A stretch of DNA of 64,000 nt from Physcomitrium patens. Its lineage: Eukaryota > Streptophyta > Bryopsida > Funariales > Funariaceae. Below are positions 12,229 through 22,634 of the stretch, piece by piece. The notes beneath the pieces were generated by a model that was given only the letters and a program-made list of their open reading frames with translations, was not told where the DNA came from and ran no database searches. The number at the start of each line of letters is the position of its first letter. Positions within the stretch are counted from its first letter, which is position 1. Position numbers and translations under genes: made by a program. The stretch is taken from assembly GCF_000002425.4 (NCBI RefSeq), contig NC_037256.1, forward strand, positions 13,772,233 through 13,836,232. Direction: 5' to 3'.

Positions 12229-14719
12229 CTTCCACATGTAGATGATCTTCTTGACCAACTTTGAAGTGTGACTATCTTTAGTAAATTAGATCTTTGGAGC
12301 GACTATTGGCAAACACCGATTGCAAGAGAGGATGTAAAAAAGATGACATTTTGTATGTGCTATGGACATTTTGAATGGCTGGTTTTACCCTTTAGTCTTA
12401 CCAATGCTCCAGCCTCTTTCATGAGTCATATGAGCAGATTGTTTCATGACCTTTTAGATAAGTATGTAATCACCTTCATTGATAATATTCTTGTTTATAA
12501 TAAAATCCTTGAAGAGCATGAACAATACCTATGAGAGGTATTGTGTCAGTTACAAAATAGTCGCTTCTATTGCAAGCAATTAAAATGTGAATTTTGGAAG
12601 TCGAAAGTCACTTTTTTGGGGCATGTGGTGTCCTTCAAAGGCATGCATACAGAACAAGATAAGGTGAAAGCAATAGTGGATTGGCCAATTCTCAAGGATT
12701 CTTCTAAAGTTCACTCATTTTAGGCCTTGCTGGATACTATCACCATTTTGTTTGGCAATTTGCTCACATTGCTATATCATTAATAAATATATTGGAGAAA
12801 TGTGCCCTATTTGAATGGAAATTGGGGCAGCAAAATGCCTTTGATAAATTGAAAAAAACACTGATTACTATTCCAATATTCTAACCATATGATCTTAATC
12901 TCCCTTGTACACTTGATATTGATACTTCTAACTTTGCTATTGGAACAGTCTTTTAACAAGACTTTAGTAGGAGGCCTTCAGCTTGTGGCATATCAATCAT
13001 ACAAGCTCAGAAAGGTAGAACGCAATTACTCTACATTTGATTAAGAACAATTAATAATTCTACATGCCACAAAAGTATGGCGACATTATCTATTGAGAAA
13101 GCTAGTGGTTGTTTGGACTAACCATCAATCTTTGCTACATGATTTACATTTGAAAAACAAGAAATTATTGCATCATCATTTCGAAGAAGAATTGTAACTT
13201 TTTGATATCTAGCTTGAGTACAAAGAAGGATGATAACATATTGAGCTAGATAATTTACCATAGAGACTAGACTTGAAGGACAAATTGGAAGATAAGGCAA
13301 AAGTCACTACCATTAGTAATATCATTTTAGAACTAACTAGAGAGGGCAAATGAAAAAAAAAAAAAACTATGCAATGGGATGCTTATTTCAAGATGGTTAT
13401 CGATTGGCTGAAGGTCGATAATATATAATATCAAAATTACACTCTAGGTGATGGCTTGCTCTATTTTAAGATGTAAATTTATATACTTGACAATACTAAA
13501 TTCCGGATGTGCATACTTTAGGAGGGACATGACATTCCAATATCTGGACATCTAGGATGAAAAAAGATCCTTAAATGGATCTTAAGGACATAATTTTGAA
13601 CAAGTTTGGATCGTGATATTCAAGCCTTTTTATACTCTTGTGAGTCATGTCAATGTAAAAAAGCACGCAATGTAGCATTTCTTGGACTATTGTAGTCAAT
13701 TCCGCTACCTACGGTATGTTAGAAGCAAGTGACTATAGATTTCATTATATGTTTGCCGCATGCATCTTATAATCATACCATAGTTGCTATCTTTATAGGT
13801 CAACTCTTAAAGCAACTTTACTTAGCCGTGACGTGCTCGAATATTGATGCTGTAGTGCTCATATAAGTCTTCTTTGATACCATCTTTTTTTATTATGAAT
13901 TACCTTGTGTTATCATTTCAGATCAAGATCCATACTTTACAAGAAGTTTTTGGCAAGTCTTATTCAAGCTATTAGGTATACGACTTACCATGTCTATAGT
14001 CTTCTATTTCTAAACAAATGAGCAAATAGAGCATATAATTTAGACTTTAGAGGATATATTACAGGCATTTGTGACAATTCGTCACAATGATTGGAATGAA
14101 TACCTCACACCTTTGGAGTTTACTTGTAATGATAGTATTAAAGCAAGTACAAATTATTCACCATTTTTCCTTAATACTGGTTAATATCCAATTATGCCAA
14201 TAACTCTCTATTGTCCCATCAAGACCAATAATCTGACAACAAAGGAATTTATATAGCAACTTACAACGGCCTTGCAAGAGGCATGGCACCGCCTCCTTAC
14301 TACACAGAATTGACAAAAGTAATATGTAGTTAACCATCGGCAACACAAGACCTTTTAGGAGAGTGATCAGGTATTACTTTCTAATGCCAACTTGCCACTT
14401 ACTACATCAATCGAAATTCCTAAACTAACACCGCAGTGGCTTAGATCTTTTCACATTTTTATAGTGATTTTTGATGTCGCATATTGCCTTAAGCTTTTGC
14501 CATATATTTGGGTCCATCCAATCTTTCATGTTTTGTAACTCAAGGAATTTCATACCAAGCCAAAGCACTTTTCAGATCGACAACATCCACCACCACTACC
14601 AATTGTAGTTGATGATCAACAAGAATATGAAGTGGATAACATTTTGGAGCATCACTACCTTCGTCATTGCAGTGGACGTCTATAACTTTAGTACAAAGTT
14701 CTTTGGAAAGGTTATCTAG

Positions 14720-15034
14720 GTAGGACCTACTACCAAAGAACATTCTAAAAAGTCTAAGTGGTAGGACAAGGTATAAATAAAATTGGCCAGGGCCTTTTGG
14801 GACATTTTGTCAGATATGGCTTCAAACCCTTTCTCTTAGTAAAGTTTGGTTTTGCATCCTTTTGTTTAATTTAGTTCTGTTTTATTTTCGTCTGCTCAGT
14901 TGACTTTCATTTTTTATTCTGTATAATTTCGTTCAGTTTAGTTTTGCTTTGTTTTGTCCTATTTTGTGATGAAATTTTATGTTGTTGTTGAATAGAAGGA
15001 TCTTGGATTTTTGAAATAGTCTGATCATGTTTTA
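14720..15034 (+). repeat. 3' LTR of element B (left border uncertain)
   Basis: Aligns with 9330-9645 of the 5' LTR, starting near the shared TCTAGGT, and is shorter than the 5' copy. It directly follows the chromodomain-like coding remains. The two copies differ at roughly 20-25% of positions by eye. Confidence 0.6.
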
Positions 15035-15771
15035 ATAGGAACATCAAGTATTTCATGTCAACACATGTTTTAAATTGTCACCAAGATTATTGAAGCATGT
15101 CCTTATTAAGATTTGATTTTAAGATTACTTATTAATTCCAAAAACAAGAAAGATTTATTAAACAAACTTTTTAGATGTTCTTATCTTGCACCAAAAAAAA
15201 AAATGCATCTTTTGATCAATAAAAAACTATTTTCTTGAAGTTGAAGCATTTTCACTTTTGAGCAATAAAATCAATATTGATTGTTGATTCAAATTTTGTA
15301 AAAAAAAATTTAATCAAGTATGTCCTCTGATCCTCTTGTCTATAATATGAAGAATAATTCTTTTAAATCTTATGATCCTTCCAAGTTTGAATTCAAAAAT
15401 AATCTATTCTATTTTGAGGAACAATTATACATTTCAGAAAGTGGGATACAATTATGTGTTCTTTAAACTCATTGTGACTTTCTAGTAGCCAAATATTTTG
15501 AATACAACAAGACTTTAGAGTTAATATCAAGAGATTTTTGGTGGCTTCAAATATGGAAGGCAATCAAAGACTTTATACAATCATGTGATATTTATTCAAG
15601 ATCCAAAACTCCTAGCTATCCTCCTTATGGACTTCTGCAGCTATTATTTATTCCATAACAACCATGATCTTCCGTTTCTATGGATTTTATCATGGATCTT
15701 CTAGTCTCAGGTTCGTATGATTTTATATTTATGGTAGTAGATCATTTTTCTAAGATGGCTTATTTTGTACC
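15035..15771 (+). mobile_element. Element A, middle piece: end of RNase H and start of integrase
   Basis: Element A resumes after B at sequence matching the end of RNase H in element D. It continues through the linker (MSSDPLV-like wording) and the integrase zinc-finger region to a point equivalent to KMAHFMPCTK in element C. There element C is inserted. Decayed fossil. Confidence 0.75.
15767..15771 (+). repeat. Target-site duplication, left copy (element C)
   Basis: GTACC directly precedes element C and is repeated exactly at 20578-20582. The integrase frame of element A continues across the two sites. Confidence 0.9.
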
Positions 15772-16309
15772 TATCACGGACATACATATAATTACCTATA
15801 TGAATACATAAAAGTATGTAAAAGTAGATAAAAGTAGGTTAATTGTGTAATATCTTCTAGAGAAGCTTCTTAGAAGCTTCATAGACGCTGCTTTGACTTT
15901 ATAGGAGTCTATAGTTGACTTTTAGGTTAGAAACTTGGTCAACAAGTTAGCCATGTACCACACATATTGGAAGCTTAAAGAACAAGCTAACTACGTGGTC
16001 CATCCATAGAAAACTTGCCTTGCAAGCAAAGGCATGTGGCCTAGAAAGTCAACATATATTGGAGGTCTTATAGAACATCGCCACGTGGCTTCTAGTTAGA
16101 TAGTATATATAGAGGCAAGAGTGAAGCCCTCTTCACTCTTGTCAACTCCTTTCTTGCTTCTAGTCTAGTTTCAAGGGTCTCTAGTTTTCTTGTATTTTGG
16201 CAATAGCCATTCTAATTTCTTTCTTAATATACATATTTCTATTTTGTCCTATTTCTTTGAGAAAAGTCTCACTTACTCTTTAGCTTTCATCGAGTTCTTG
16301 TCCTTGACA
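15772..16309 (+). repeat. 5' LTR of element C
   Basis: The family's terminal motif is TGTCA...TGACA. This copy begins TATCACGG, the 3' copy TGTCACGG, and both end CCTTGACA. A TATA box (TATATATA, about 16103-16110) is followed by a perfect inverted repeat at 16116-16141 and by the 11-base self-complementary stretch at 16135-16145. It is the same length as the 3' LTR. Confidence 0.92.
16116..16141 (+). promoter_or_regulatory. Hairpin at the presumed LTR transcription start
   Basis: Two perfect 11-base arms, CAAGAGTGAAG and CTTCACTCTTG, are separated by four bases just after the TATA box. The same hairpin is present in the 3' LTR (20384-20409), in both LTRs of element D with 13-base arms (50316-50345 in the left one), and slightly shorter in the 3' LTR of element A. 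Conservation across diverged LTRs suggests a function. What that function is remains inference. Confidence 0.7.
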
Positions 16310-16311
16310 GA

Positions 16312-16322
16312 TTGACAAGAGT
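16312..16322 (+). other. Putative self-priming primer binding site of element C
   Basis: TTGACAAGAGT begins two bases after the 5' LTR. It is the exact complement of ACTCTTGTCAA at 16135-16145 in the LTR, which starts about 31 bases after the TATA box and so would be the first 11 bases of the element RNA. Tf1 and sushi-type chromoviruses prime reverse transcription by folding the first 11 bases of their own RNA onto such a site. Element D has the same pairing and the same two-base spacing (55983-55993). Confidence 0.7.
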
Positions 16323-16521
16323 ACACTTACAATATGAGAGCTTTGTCTTTTCTTGATTAAGAGTGGATTACCCCTTTTTCTTGATAAGACATAAGCGCAT
16401 TAGAAGTTGCAGATTACCCTCTTTTAAACTGATATTGTTCTTAGTATTTTCTTTGTTATCAATTCCTCTCTTCTATTTGTTTTGAGCGTTATTAGACATC
16501 TTCTCTTTTCTAAGTGCTACT

Positions 16522-17561
16522 ATGGCAGAGCTTGTTGAAATGAAGAGTGCAATGGCACAGATGCAAGAACAATTGAGGGAGTTAATGCTTGCGATGCATC
16601 AACTCAATTTACCACCACAAGGAGCAACAAGAATGGTAGGAAGTGAAGATATAGAGATGATTGGGGCTGCTTCAACATCTGCACCAAACCATGTCCCTTC
16701 TCCCAGAATGGAACACCCTTCGAGTGTTAGAGAACCGAGAGTGGCCTTGCCCGAGAAGTTTCATGGTACCAGATCCAAGTTTCGAGGATTCATCAATCAG
16801 GTCCAATTAGTGATTGAACTTCAACCCCAGAGCTATCCAACTCCAGGGTCACAAGTTAGATTCATTGGTACACTTCTTTCAGGTTTAGCATTGTCATGGT
16901 TTTCATCTTTTCTTGAATGACGAGATCCAATATTGGATAATCTGGAGGCTTTTTTGGCGGAGTTTCGATCCATGTTTGGAGAACATGATGCAATTCGTGT
17001 TGCAACCAACAAGATCCGTATTTTGCGACAAGGCAATCGATCAGTAACATTATATGCTTCGCAATTCGACAACTTGCAACTGATATCAAGTGGGATGATG
17101 CCGCACTTGTGAGTCAATTTCTCTATGGATTACAATATGAGGTAAAGAAATTGATGCTTCATTTACCTGATCCTCAAACATTGAGTCAAGCAATTGACTT
17201 TGTTGTGAAGTGCGACAATCGACTTTTTGAATTTCGATCCGAGAGTCGCACAAGTAGGCCTCAACGTTACTACAATTCAATGGCAACACCGACGTCTCCT
17301 CAACACATACCTTCAGAAGTAGAAGATATGCAAATTGATGCGGTACGTTTCAAACCTCTTACTGAGCAAGAAAAGTCTCGTCGTCGACAAGAAGGATTGT
17401 GCTTATATTGTGGAGAACCTAAGCACACTGCTCAACATTGTCCAAAGAAGCGACGTAACTACAAAATGAGGAGTACGGCTGTCAAAGAAGACAGTATGTC
17501 GGAAACGAGTACGTCCAGCTACAATAGGGACCGTGCGGCTGGAATCTTGTACAACTTCTAA
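16522..17561 (+). pseudogene. Gag region of element C
   Basis: Opens with MAELVEMKSAMAQMQEQLRE, a short coiled-coil-like start, followed by a capsid-type region (VALPEKFHGTRSKFRGFINQ). It ends in one zinc knuckle, CLYCGEPKHTAQHC, of the C-x2-C-x4-H-x4-C type near 17400-17441. Gag forms the virus-like particle and the knuckle binds RNA. The region is part of a broken fossil. Confidence 0.8.
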
Positions 17562-17990
17562 TGAAGGTCCTATCCTCTCCTCAGAACCATCTCCTTGTTT
17601 TATAATAGATGTGTGTTTAGGACCTAATAATTACAAAGCCTGTGCCTTGATAGATTCAGGAGCCTCAGCTTGTTTTTTAGATGAAGAATTTGCTAGATGT
17701 CATAGAATATCATTAATACAAAAAACTAAACCTGTACACGTAGAAGTCATAGATGGTCGTCCGTTGTCTCTAGAGATGTAACTCACGAAACACTTCCTGT
17801 AGATGTAGTAATAAATGGTCATAGTAGTTGCGTAATTTTTAATATAATTAGATCTCCCTCTAATCCAGTAATTTTAGGCTTATCATGGTTAGAAAAGTAT
17901 AATCCTCGAATAGATTGGATTTCTCGTAAACTTGATTTTCCTCGGAGCATTAGTAACAGTTCTATTAATCAAGTAAAAAACCATGAGTCT
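17560..17990 (+). pseudogene. Aspartic protease region of element C
   Basis: Contains ALIDSGASACFLDEEF, with the DSG active-site motif of retroviral-type aspartic proteases. Further on lies ILGLSWLEKYNP-like wording, matching the second half of the domain. It directly follows the gag zinc knuckle, as usual in Gypsy elements. Part of a broken fossil. Confidence 0.8.
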
Positions 17991-18119
17991 AGTATAGTAA
18001 AACCCGCACTTATAGGTGCAAAAGCATTTATACACGCAAAAGGATCAACTTTTGCTATTTATGCTGCACCTATTTCTGAAAGCGTAAAGACTTCAAGTGG
18101 CATTCCAAGTCAATATCAG

Positions 18120-19481
18120 GATTATCAAGACGTTTCTAAGTTCGAGTTCAAGAATAATCTATTATATTTTGAAGGACGCCTATATGTTCCAGAAGGAAAA
18201 GCACGTTTGCGTGTTCTTCAAGCACGTCATGACTTTCCAGCAGCAGGTCACTTTGGATATAATAAGACTTTGGAACTCATATCAAGAGATTTTTGGTGGC
18301 CACAAATGTGGAAGTCAGTCAAAGACTTTGTACAATCATGTGATATTTGTTCAAGATCAAAAATTCCTCGACATCGACCTTACGGACTTCTTCAGCCATT
18401 ACCTATACCACAACAACCATGGTCTTCTGTTTCTATGGATTTCATCACAGATCTTCCAAACTCAAGATCTTATGATTCTATATTTGTGATAGTAGATCAT
18501 TTCACCAAGATGGCACATTTTATGCCATGTACAAAATCTATCACAGGTGAAGAAACAGCTAAGCTTTTCATTGATAATATCTATCGCTATCATGGATTAC
18601 CTAAAGATATCATAACGGATAGGGGAACTCAATTTGTATCAAGATTTTGGAGGACCCTTTTCAAGATTTTAAAAGTGGACATAAAGCTATCTTTGGCTTT
18701 CCATCCTCAAACTGATGGACAAACAGAGCGCGTAAACCAAGTCTTGGAGCAATATTTAAGGTGTACTATCAACTACCAACAAGATGATTGGACAACTCTT
18801 CTGCCATTGGCAGAGTTTGCTTATAATAATACAGTACATTCTTCCACGCAACAAACACCTTTCTTTGCCAATTATGGCTATCATCCACGACTTGATACTT
18901 TTGATTTTTCAAAAGTTGATAATCCTGCAGCAGAAGATATGGCAAATCGGTTGTCAGAGTTACATGCAATAATGAAGGCGCAGTTGAAGAAAGCTCAAGA
19001 ACGACAAAAGATAAATGCAGATGTATATCGTAAAGAGCAACCACAACTCAACGTGGGTGATAAGGTATGGCTACTTCGTCGCAATATCAAGACCACTCGA
19101 CCTTGTGACAAATTGGACTATCGTAGGCTTGGCCCCTTTTCTGTTTCTAAACAGATCAACCCAGTTGCATATCGGTTACATCTACCGGAGTCAATGAAGA
19201 TCCATCCTGTATTCCACGTGTCTCTTCTTGAACCATATAAGACAGTGGATATACAAGGAAGAAGACAAATGCCACCGCCTCCTATAGAAGTAGATAATAA
19301 TGAAGAATTTGAGGTGGAAGAGATATTAGACTCAAGGCGGCGCCGAAATAAGCTGGAATATCTTGTTCATTGGCGCGGATATGATATTAGTGAGCGCACA
19401 TGGGAGCCATCCATGAATCTAGGAAATGCATCAGCTAAAGTCAAAGTTTTTCATCAACGACATCCATCAAAACCAAGATGA
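18120..19481 (+). pseudogene. Integrase and chromodomain region of element C
   Basis: A zinc-binding region (HFGYNKTLELISRDFWWPQM, then CDICSRSK) is followed by the catalytic core: first Asp in VSMDFITDLP, second in TDRGTQFVSRFW, Glu in TDGQTERVNQVLEQYL. A GPF/Y-type region (RRLGPFSVSKQINPVAYRL) and a C-terminal chromodomain (FEVEEILDSRRRRNKLEYL, HWRGYDISERTWEP) follow. The chromodomain in this family binds modified histone H3 and directs insertion. The frame ends at 19481, 94 bases before the extra frame. The element as a whole is broken. Confidence 0.88.
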
Positions 19482-19575
19482 AAACCTCTCTTATAAAAGA
19501 GACAAGATTGAGGCAAGATAACATTTAATTTCCTATCCTTGTTTGTAACTTCTTTACATTTGTGACGCTAATTAG

Positions 19576-19998
19576 ATGGAGAGCCAACAACCAGCGGATT
19601 CAACTCAAGAACCTTCGTTTGCTGACTTACCGGATGAGACATTGCGATTGTCACAACCTTCAAGACGACGCAACCGAGATGAAGATCCTCAAGAACGACA
19701 TGTTCTTCCTCGAATAGATGGTGAGATACAACGCATTTGGTATCACGACCTTGGAAGAGATTCTCGATGTTTGGTGATATTATTGGAGATAGGAACGACT
19801 CCTGATGGTGTTTCAAATGTATTATTTGAAGGAAGTTATGAAGGCCTCAACAGTGATCAAATAACAGGGTGGTCTTCTCGCCCTGGAATGGGACACTATC
19901 GATGGCTAAGAGGACCCATCAACTATCTTCGAAGAGAACAAAGATCAGAGTATGTAGCAAATACAATTCGCCGCATATTAGATTTTCTCAATATATAA
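19576..19998 (+). CDS. Accessory frame of unknown function between chromodomain and 3' LTR (element C)
   Basis: An open frame of 140 codons starts MESQQPADSTQEPSF and ends RRILDFLNI. It lies after the pol stop and before the polypurine tract, in the sense direction. Element D carries the same frame, also open and the same length, at about 86% identity by eye. Element A keeps a decayed version at about 21.63-22.05 kb. Recognisable wording includes a basic patch (SQPSRRRNRDED), HVLPRIDGEI, WYHDLGRDSRCLVI and a WSSRPGMGHYRWLRGPIN segment rich in aromatic and glycine residues. There is no signal peptide, membrane span or catalytic motif that I know. The LTRs of C and D look only about three-quarters alike, so the protein seems better conserved than the flanks, which suggests selection while the family was active. 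Function unknown. Confidence 0.7.
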   Translation: MESQQPADSTQEPSFADLPDETLRLSQPSRRRNRDEDPQERHVLPRIDGEIQRIWYHDLGRDSRCLVILLEIGTTPDGVSNVLFEGSYEGLNSDQITGWSSRPGMGHYRWLRGPINYLRREQRSEYVANTIRRILDFLNI

Positions 19999-20025
19999 TC
20001 ACCGCTCCTCGTGGAACTCGTCCCT

Positions 20026-20036
20026 AGAAGGGGGGG
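20026..20036 (+). other. Polypurine tract of element C
   Basis: AGAAGGGGGGG, followed by TAA and then the 3' LTR. Polypurine tracts prime plus-strand DNA synthesis. Element D has the same tract and the same three-base gap (50703-50713 on the other strand). Confidence 0.85.
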
Positions 20037-20039
20037 TAA

Positions 20040-20577
20040 TGTCACGGACATACATATAATTACCTATATGAATAGATAAAAGTATGTAAAAGTAGATAAA
20101 AGTAGGTTAATTATGTAATATCTTCTAGAGAAGCTTCTTAGAAGCTTCATAGACGCTGCTTTGACTTTATAGGAGTCTATAGTTGACTTTTAGGTTAGAA
20201 ACTTGGTCAACAAGTTAGCCATGTACCACACATGTTGGAAGCTTAAAGAACAAACTAACTACGTGGTCCATCCATAGAAAACTTGCCTTGCAAGCAAAGG
20301 CATGTAGCCTAGAAAGTCAACATATATTGGAGGTCTTATAGAACATCGCTACGTGGCTTCTAGTTAGATAGTATATATAGAGGCAAGAGTGAAGCCCTCT
20401 TCACTCTTGTCAACTCCTTTCTTGCTTCTAGTCTAGTTTCAAGGGTCTCTAGTTTTCTTGTATTTTGGCAATAGCCATTCTAATTTCTTTCTTAATATAC
20501 ATATTTCTATTTTGTCCTATTTCTTTGAGAAAAGTCTCACTTACTCTTTAGCTTTCATCGAGTTCTTGTCCTTGACA
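20040..20577 (+). repeat. 3' LTR of element C
   Basis: Starts TGTCACGGAC and ends CCTTGACA, followed by the GTACC target duplication at 20578-20582. It is nearly identical to 15772-16309, with about seven differences, most of them transitions. Confidence 0.93.
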
Positions 20578-22634
20578 GTACCTCATACAAAATCTATCAC
20601 ATGTAATGAAAGAGTTAAGCTTTTTCTTAACAACATCTATCTCTATCATAGATTGCCTAAAGATATTATATTAGATAAGAGGACTCAATTTATATCAAGA
20701 TTTTAGAAACTTTTTTTCAAGATTTTAAAGATGGATGTAAAGCTCTTTTTGGTTTTTTATCATCAAATTAATAAGCAAAAAATAGATGAATCAAATTTTT
20801 GGGTAGTACTTGAGGTGTATCATCAACTATCATCAAGGTGATTGGACAACTCTTTTATCATTGGTAGAATTTGCATACAATAATTTGGTACATTTTTCTA
20901 CTGAATAAACATCTCTCTTTGCCAACTATGGTTATCATCTACAACTTGATACTTTTGACTTTTTAAAAGTTGATAATTATGTTATGGAAGATTTGGCAAA
21001 TTATTTGTAAAAGCCACATACAACAATAAAGGTGGAGTTGAAAGAAGCTCAAGAATGACAAAAAATTAATGCAGATGCCTATTACAAGAAACAACCACAA
21101 TTTAACACAAGAGATAAGATATAGTTATTTTGTCATAATATCAAGACTACTTGTCATTGTGATAAATTGGACTATTGTAGGCTTAGACTTTTTCTTATTA
21201 GTGAACAAGTCAATCATATTGCTTATCAATTATATCTATCAAAGTTTATGAAGATCCACCTCGTACTTTATGTGTTTCTTCTTGAACCATGTAAAATAGT
21301 GAATATCTCAAAAAAAAGACAAATTCGACTTCTTTCTATAAAAGTAGATAATAATCAAGAGTTTAAGATGGAAGAAGTCTTAAATTCAAGGTGGCATCAG
21401 AATAAGTTGAAATATCTTGTTCATTGGCATGGATATGATATTAATAAATACACATAGGAGCTAGCAAAGAATCTTGCAAATGAGAGTTGAAGCTTTTCAT
21501 CAACAACATCCATCAAAATGAAGATGAAGAATAGCAAATCATTACTATAAAAGAAACAAGTTTATAAGAAAATAACATTCTGCCTTTCTATTTTTTTTTG
21601 TAGCTTGTGTATATTTATGATGCTAAAGACATGGAGAACCAACAACTTACAAATTCAACTCAAGAGCTTTCATTCATGGACTTATCATAAAAGACATTGT
21701 TATTATCATAACCTTCAAGATGACAAAATCAAGATGAAGATCCTTAAGAATGACATGTCCTTCCTAGAATAGATGGCAAAATAAAACGTATTTGATATCA
21801 CCACCTTGGAAGAGATTCTCAATGTTTGGTGATTTTATTAGAGGTAAGAACAACTCCTAACGATATTCCAAGTATTTTTTTTGAAGAAAGTTACAAAGAC
21901 TTCAATAATGACCAAATAACAAGGTGGTCTTCTCACCTCAATATGGGATACTATCAATGGCTAAGAAGACCTATCAACCATCTTTGAATGGAACAAAGAT
22001 TAGAATATGTGACAAATATAATTTGATGCATCTTGGATTTCTTTAATATATGAAGATTGCTTCTCATGGAACTCGTCCCTAAAAGAGAAGATAATATCAC
22101 AGATACACATAGGTACTCTAATAAATACAAATATGATTAGATAGAAATAGCTAAAAATAGATAAAAATAAGATAATTTCATAATATCTTCTAGAAAAGCT
22201 TCTTAGAAGCTTCATAGAAGCTGCTTTGACTTTATATGTATTTGTAATTGATTGATAGGTTAGAAACTTGGTTAAAAAATTAACTACGTGTTGATAATTT
22301 GTAGAATAAGCTAACAATGTGGCATACATATAGAATACTTGCCTTGCAAGTTAAGATACATATCTTGCAAAGTTAACACGTTTTGGAGGTCCTATAAGAC
22401 ATCGCTACATAGCTTTTAATTAAGAATATATATGGAAGAAAGAGTGAAGCCTTGTTCACTCTTGTCAATGTCTTTCTAGTCCTTAGTCTTGTTTTAAGAC
22501 TTTTTAATCTTCTTGTTTTTGGCAATAGTCATTCTAGTTCAATATTATATCATCTTTAAATGACTTTCTAGTTCCTTTCAGTGATATTAGAGTGTATTGA
22601 GGATTTTCTTTCTTTGAGATTTATGTCCTTGACA
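20578..22634 (+). mobile_element. Element A, right piece: integrase, chromodomain, decayed accessory frame and 3' LTR
   Basis: The integrase of element A resumes after the GTACC duplication (PHTKSITCNERVKLFLNNIY against CTKSITGEETAKLFIDNIY in C). A decayed core, the GPF-type region and a chromodomain (LKYLVHWHGYDIN) follow, then remains of the accessory frame at about 21.63-22.05 kb. The 3' LTR is 22095-22634, opening TATCACAGATACACA and closing TCCTTGACA. The 11-base self-priming stretch is intact at 22458-22468. Heavily broken. Confidence 0.8.
22095..22634 (+). repeat. 3' LTR of element A
   Basis: About 540 bp that aligns end to end with the LTRs of element C and with the solo LTR at 11648-12228. 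It keeps the TATA-like stretch and a slightly shorter version of the hairpin. Confidence 0.8.

Larger units (their letters stand above)
9149..15034 (+). mobile_element. Element B: old Ty3/Gypsy element of a second family, nested in element A
   Basis: B starts with TG at 9149 and ends at 15034. It is flanked by ACAGG (9144-9148) and ATAGG (15035-15039), a 5-bp target duplication with one later difference. Element A's RNase H sequence stops and resumes exactly at these points. Recognisable parts are gag (about 9.83-10.7 kb, opening MEDMTEQPQMEAQIQHL), protease (about 10.84-11.1 kb, LVDCGSTKNYIS), RT (about 11.35-12.75 kb, split by a solo LTR), RNase H (12.9-13.3 kb), integrase (13.5-14.5 kb) and a chromodomain-like tail (14.6-14.72 kb, YKVLWKGYL). 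Its LTRs differ by roughly a fifth to a quarter, so it is old. It has dozens of breaks. Confidence 0.8.
15772..20577 (+). mobile_element. Element C: young Ty3/Gypsy chromovirus, nested in element A
   Basis: C is bounded by two 538-bp LTRs and a perfect GTACC duplication. The LTRs differ at about 7 of 538 positions by eye (near 1.3%), so insertion is recent. Parts recognised in order are gag with a CCHC zinc knuckle, protease, integrase, chromodomain, an extra 140-codon frame and a polypurine tract. I did not recognise RT or RNase H in this copy. The element is broken, with about three or more breaks, so it is not autonomous. The chromodomain and integrase wording place it among chromoviruses. 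Mosses are known to carry a fungal-like chromovirus clade, which is a plausible home, but I cannot confirm the clade without a tree. Confidence 0.92.
6110..22634 (+). mobile_element. Element A: old, decayed Ty3/Gypsy chromovirus carrying two nested insertions
   Basis: This is the outer element of a nest. Its parts lie in three pieces: gag, protease, RT and the start of RNase H at about 6.1-9.15 kb; end of RNase H and start of integrase at 15.04-15.77 kb; and the rest of integrase, the chromodomain, an extra 3' frame and the 3' LTR at 20.58-22.63 kb. The pieces follow the same order and wording as elements C and D, for example HVDIIDSHLLSFRDVTQ in the protease region and a YLDDM motif in RT. 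Element B sits in RNase H and element C in integrase, so A is older than both. It is heavily broken, with dozens of breaks, and strongly AT-shifted. The left boundary is approximate because its 5' LTR is not recognisable. Confidence 0.85.

Noticed and set aside
16333-16344. tRNA-Met-like primer site in element C (CAATATGAGAGC here, CAATATCAGAGC in D)
   Set aside because: It matches only part of TGGTATCAGAGC and starts more than 20 bases after the LTR end, too far for a normal primer site. The exact 11-base self-complementary site right next to the LTR explains priming better.
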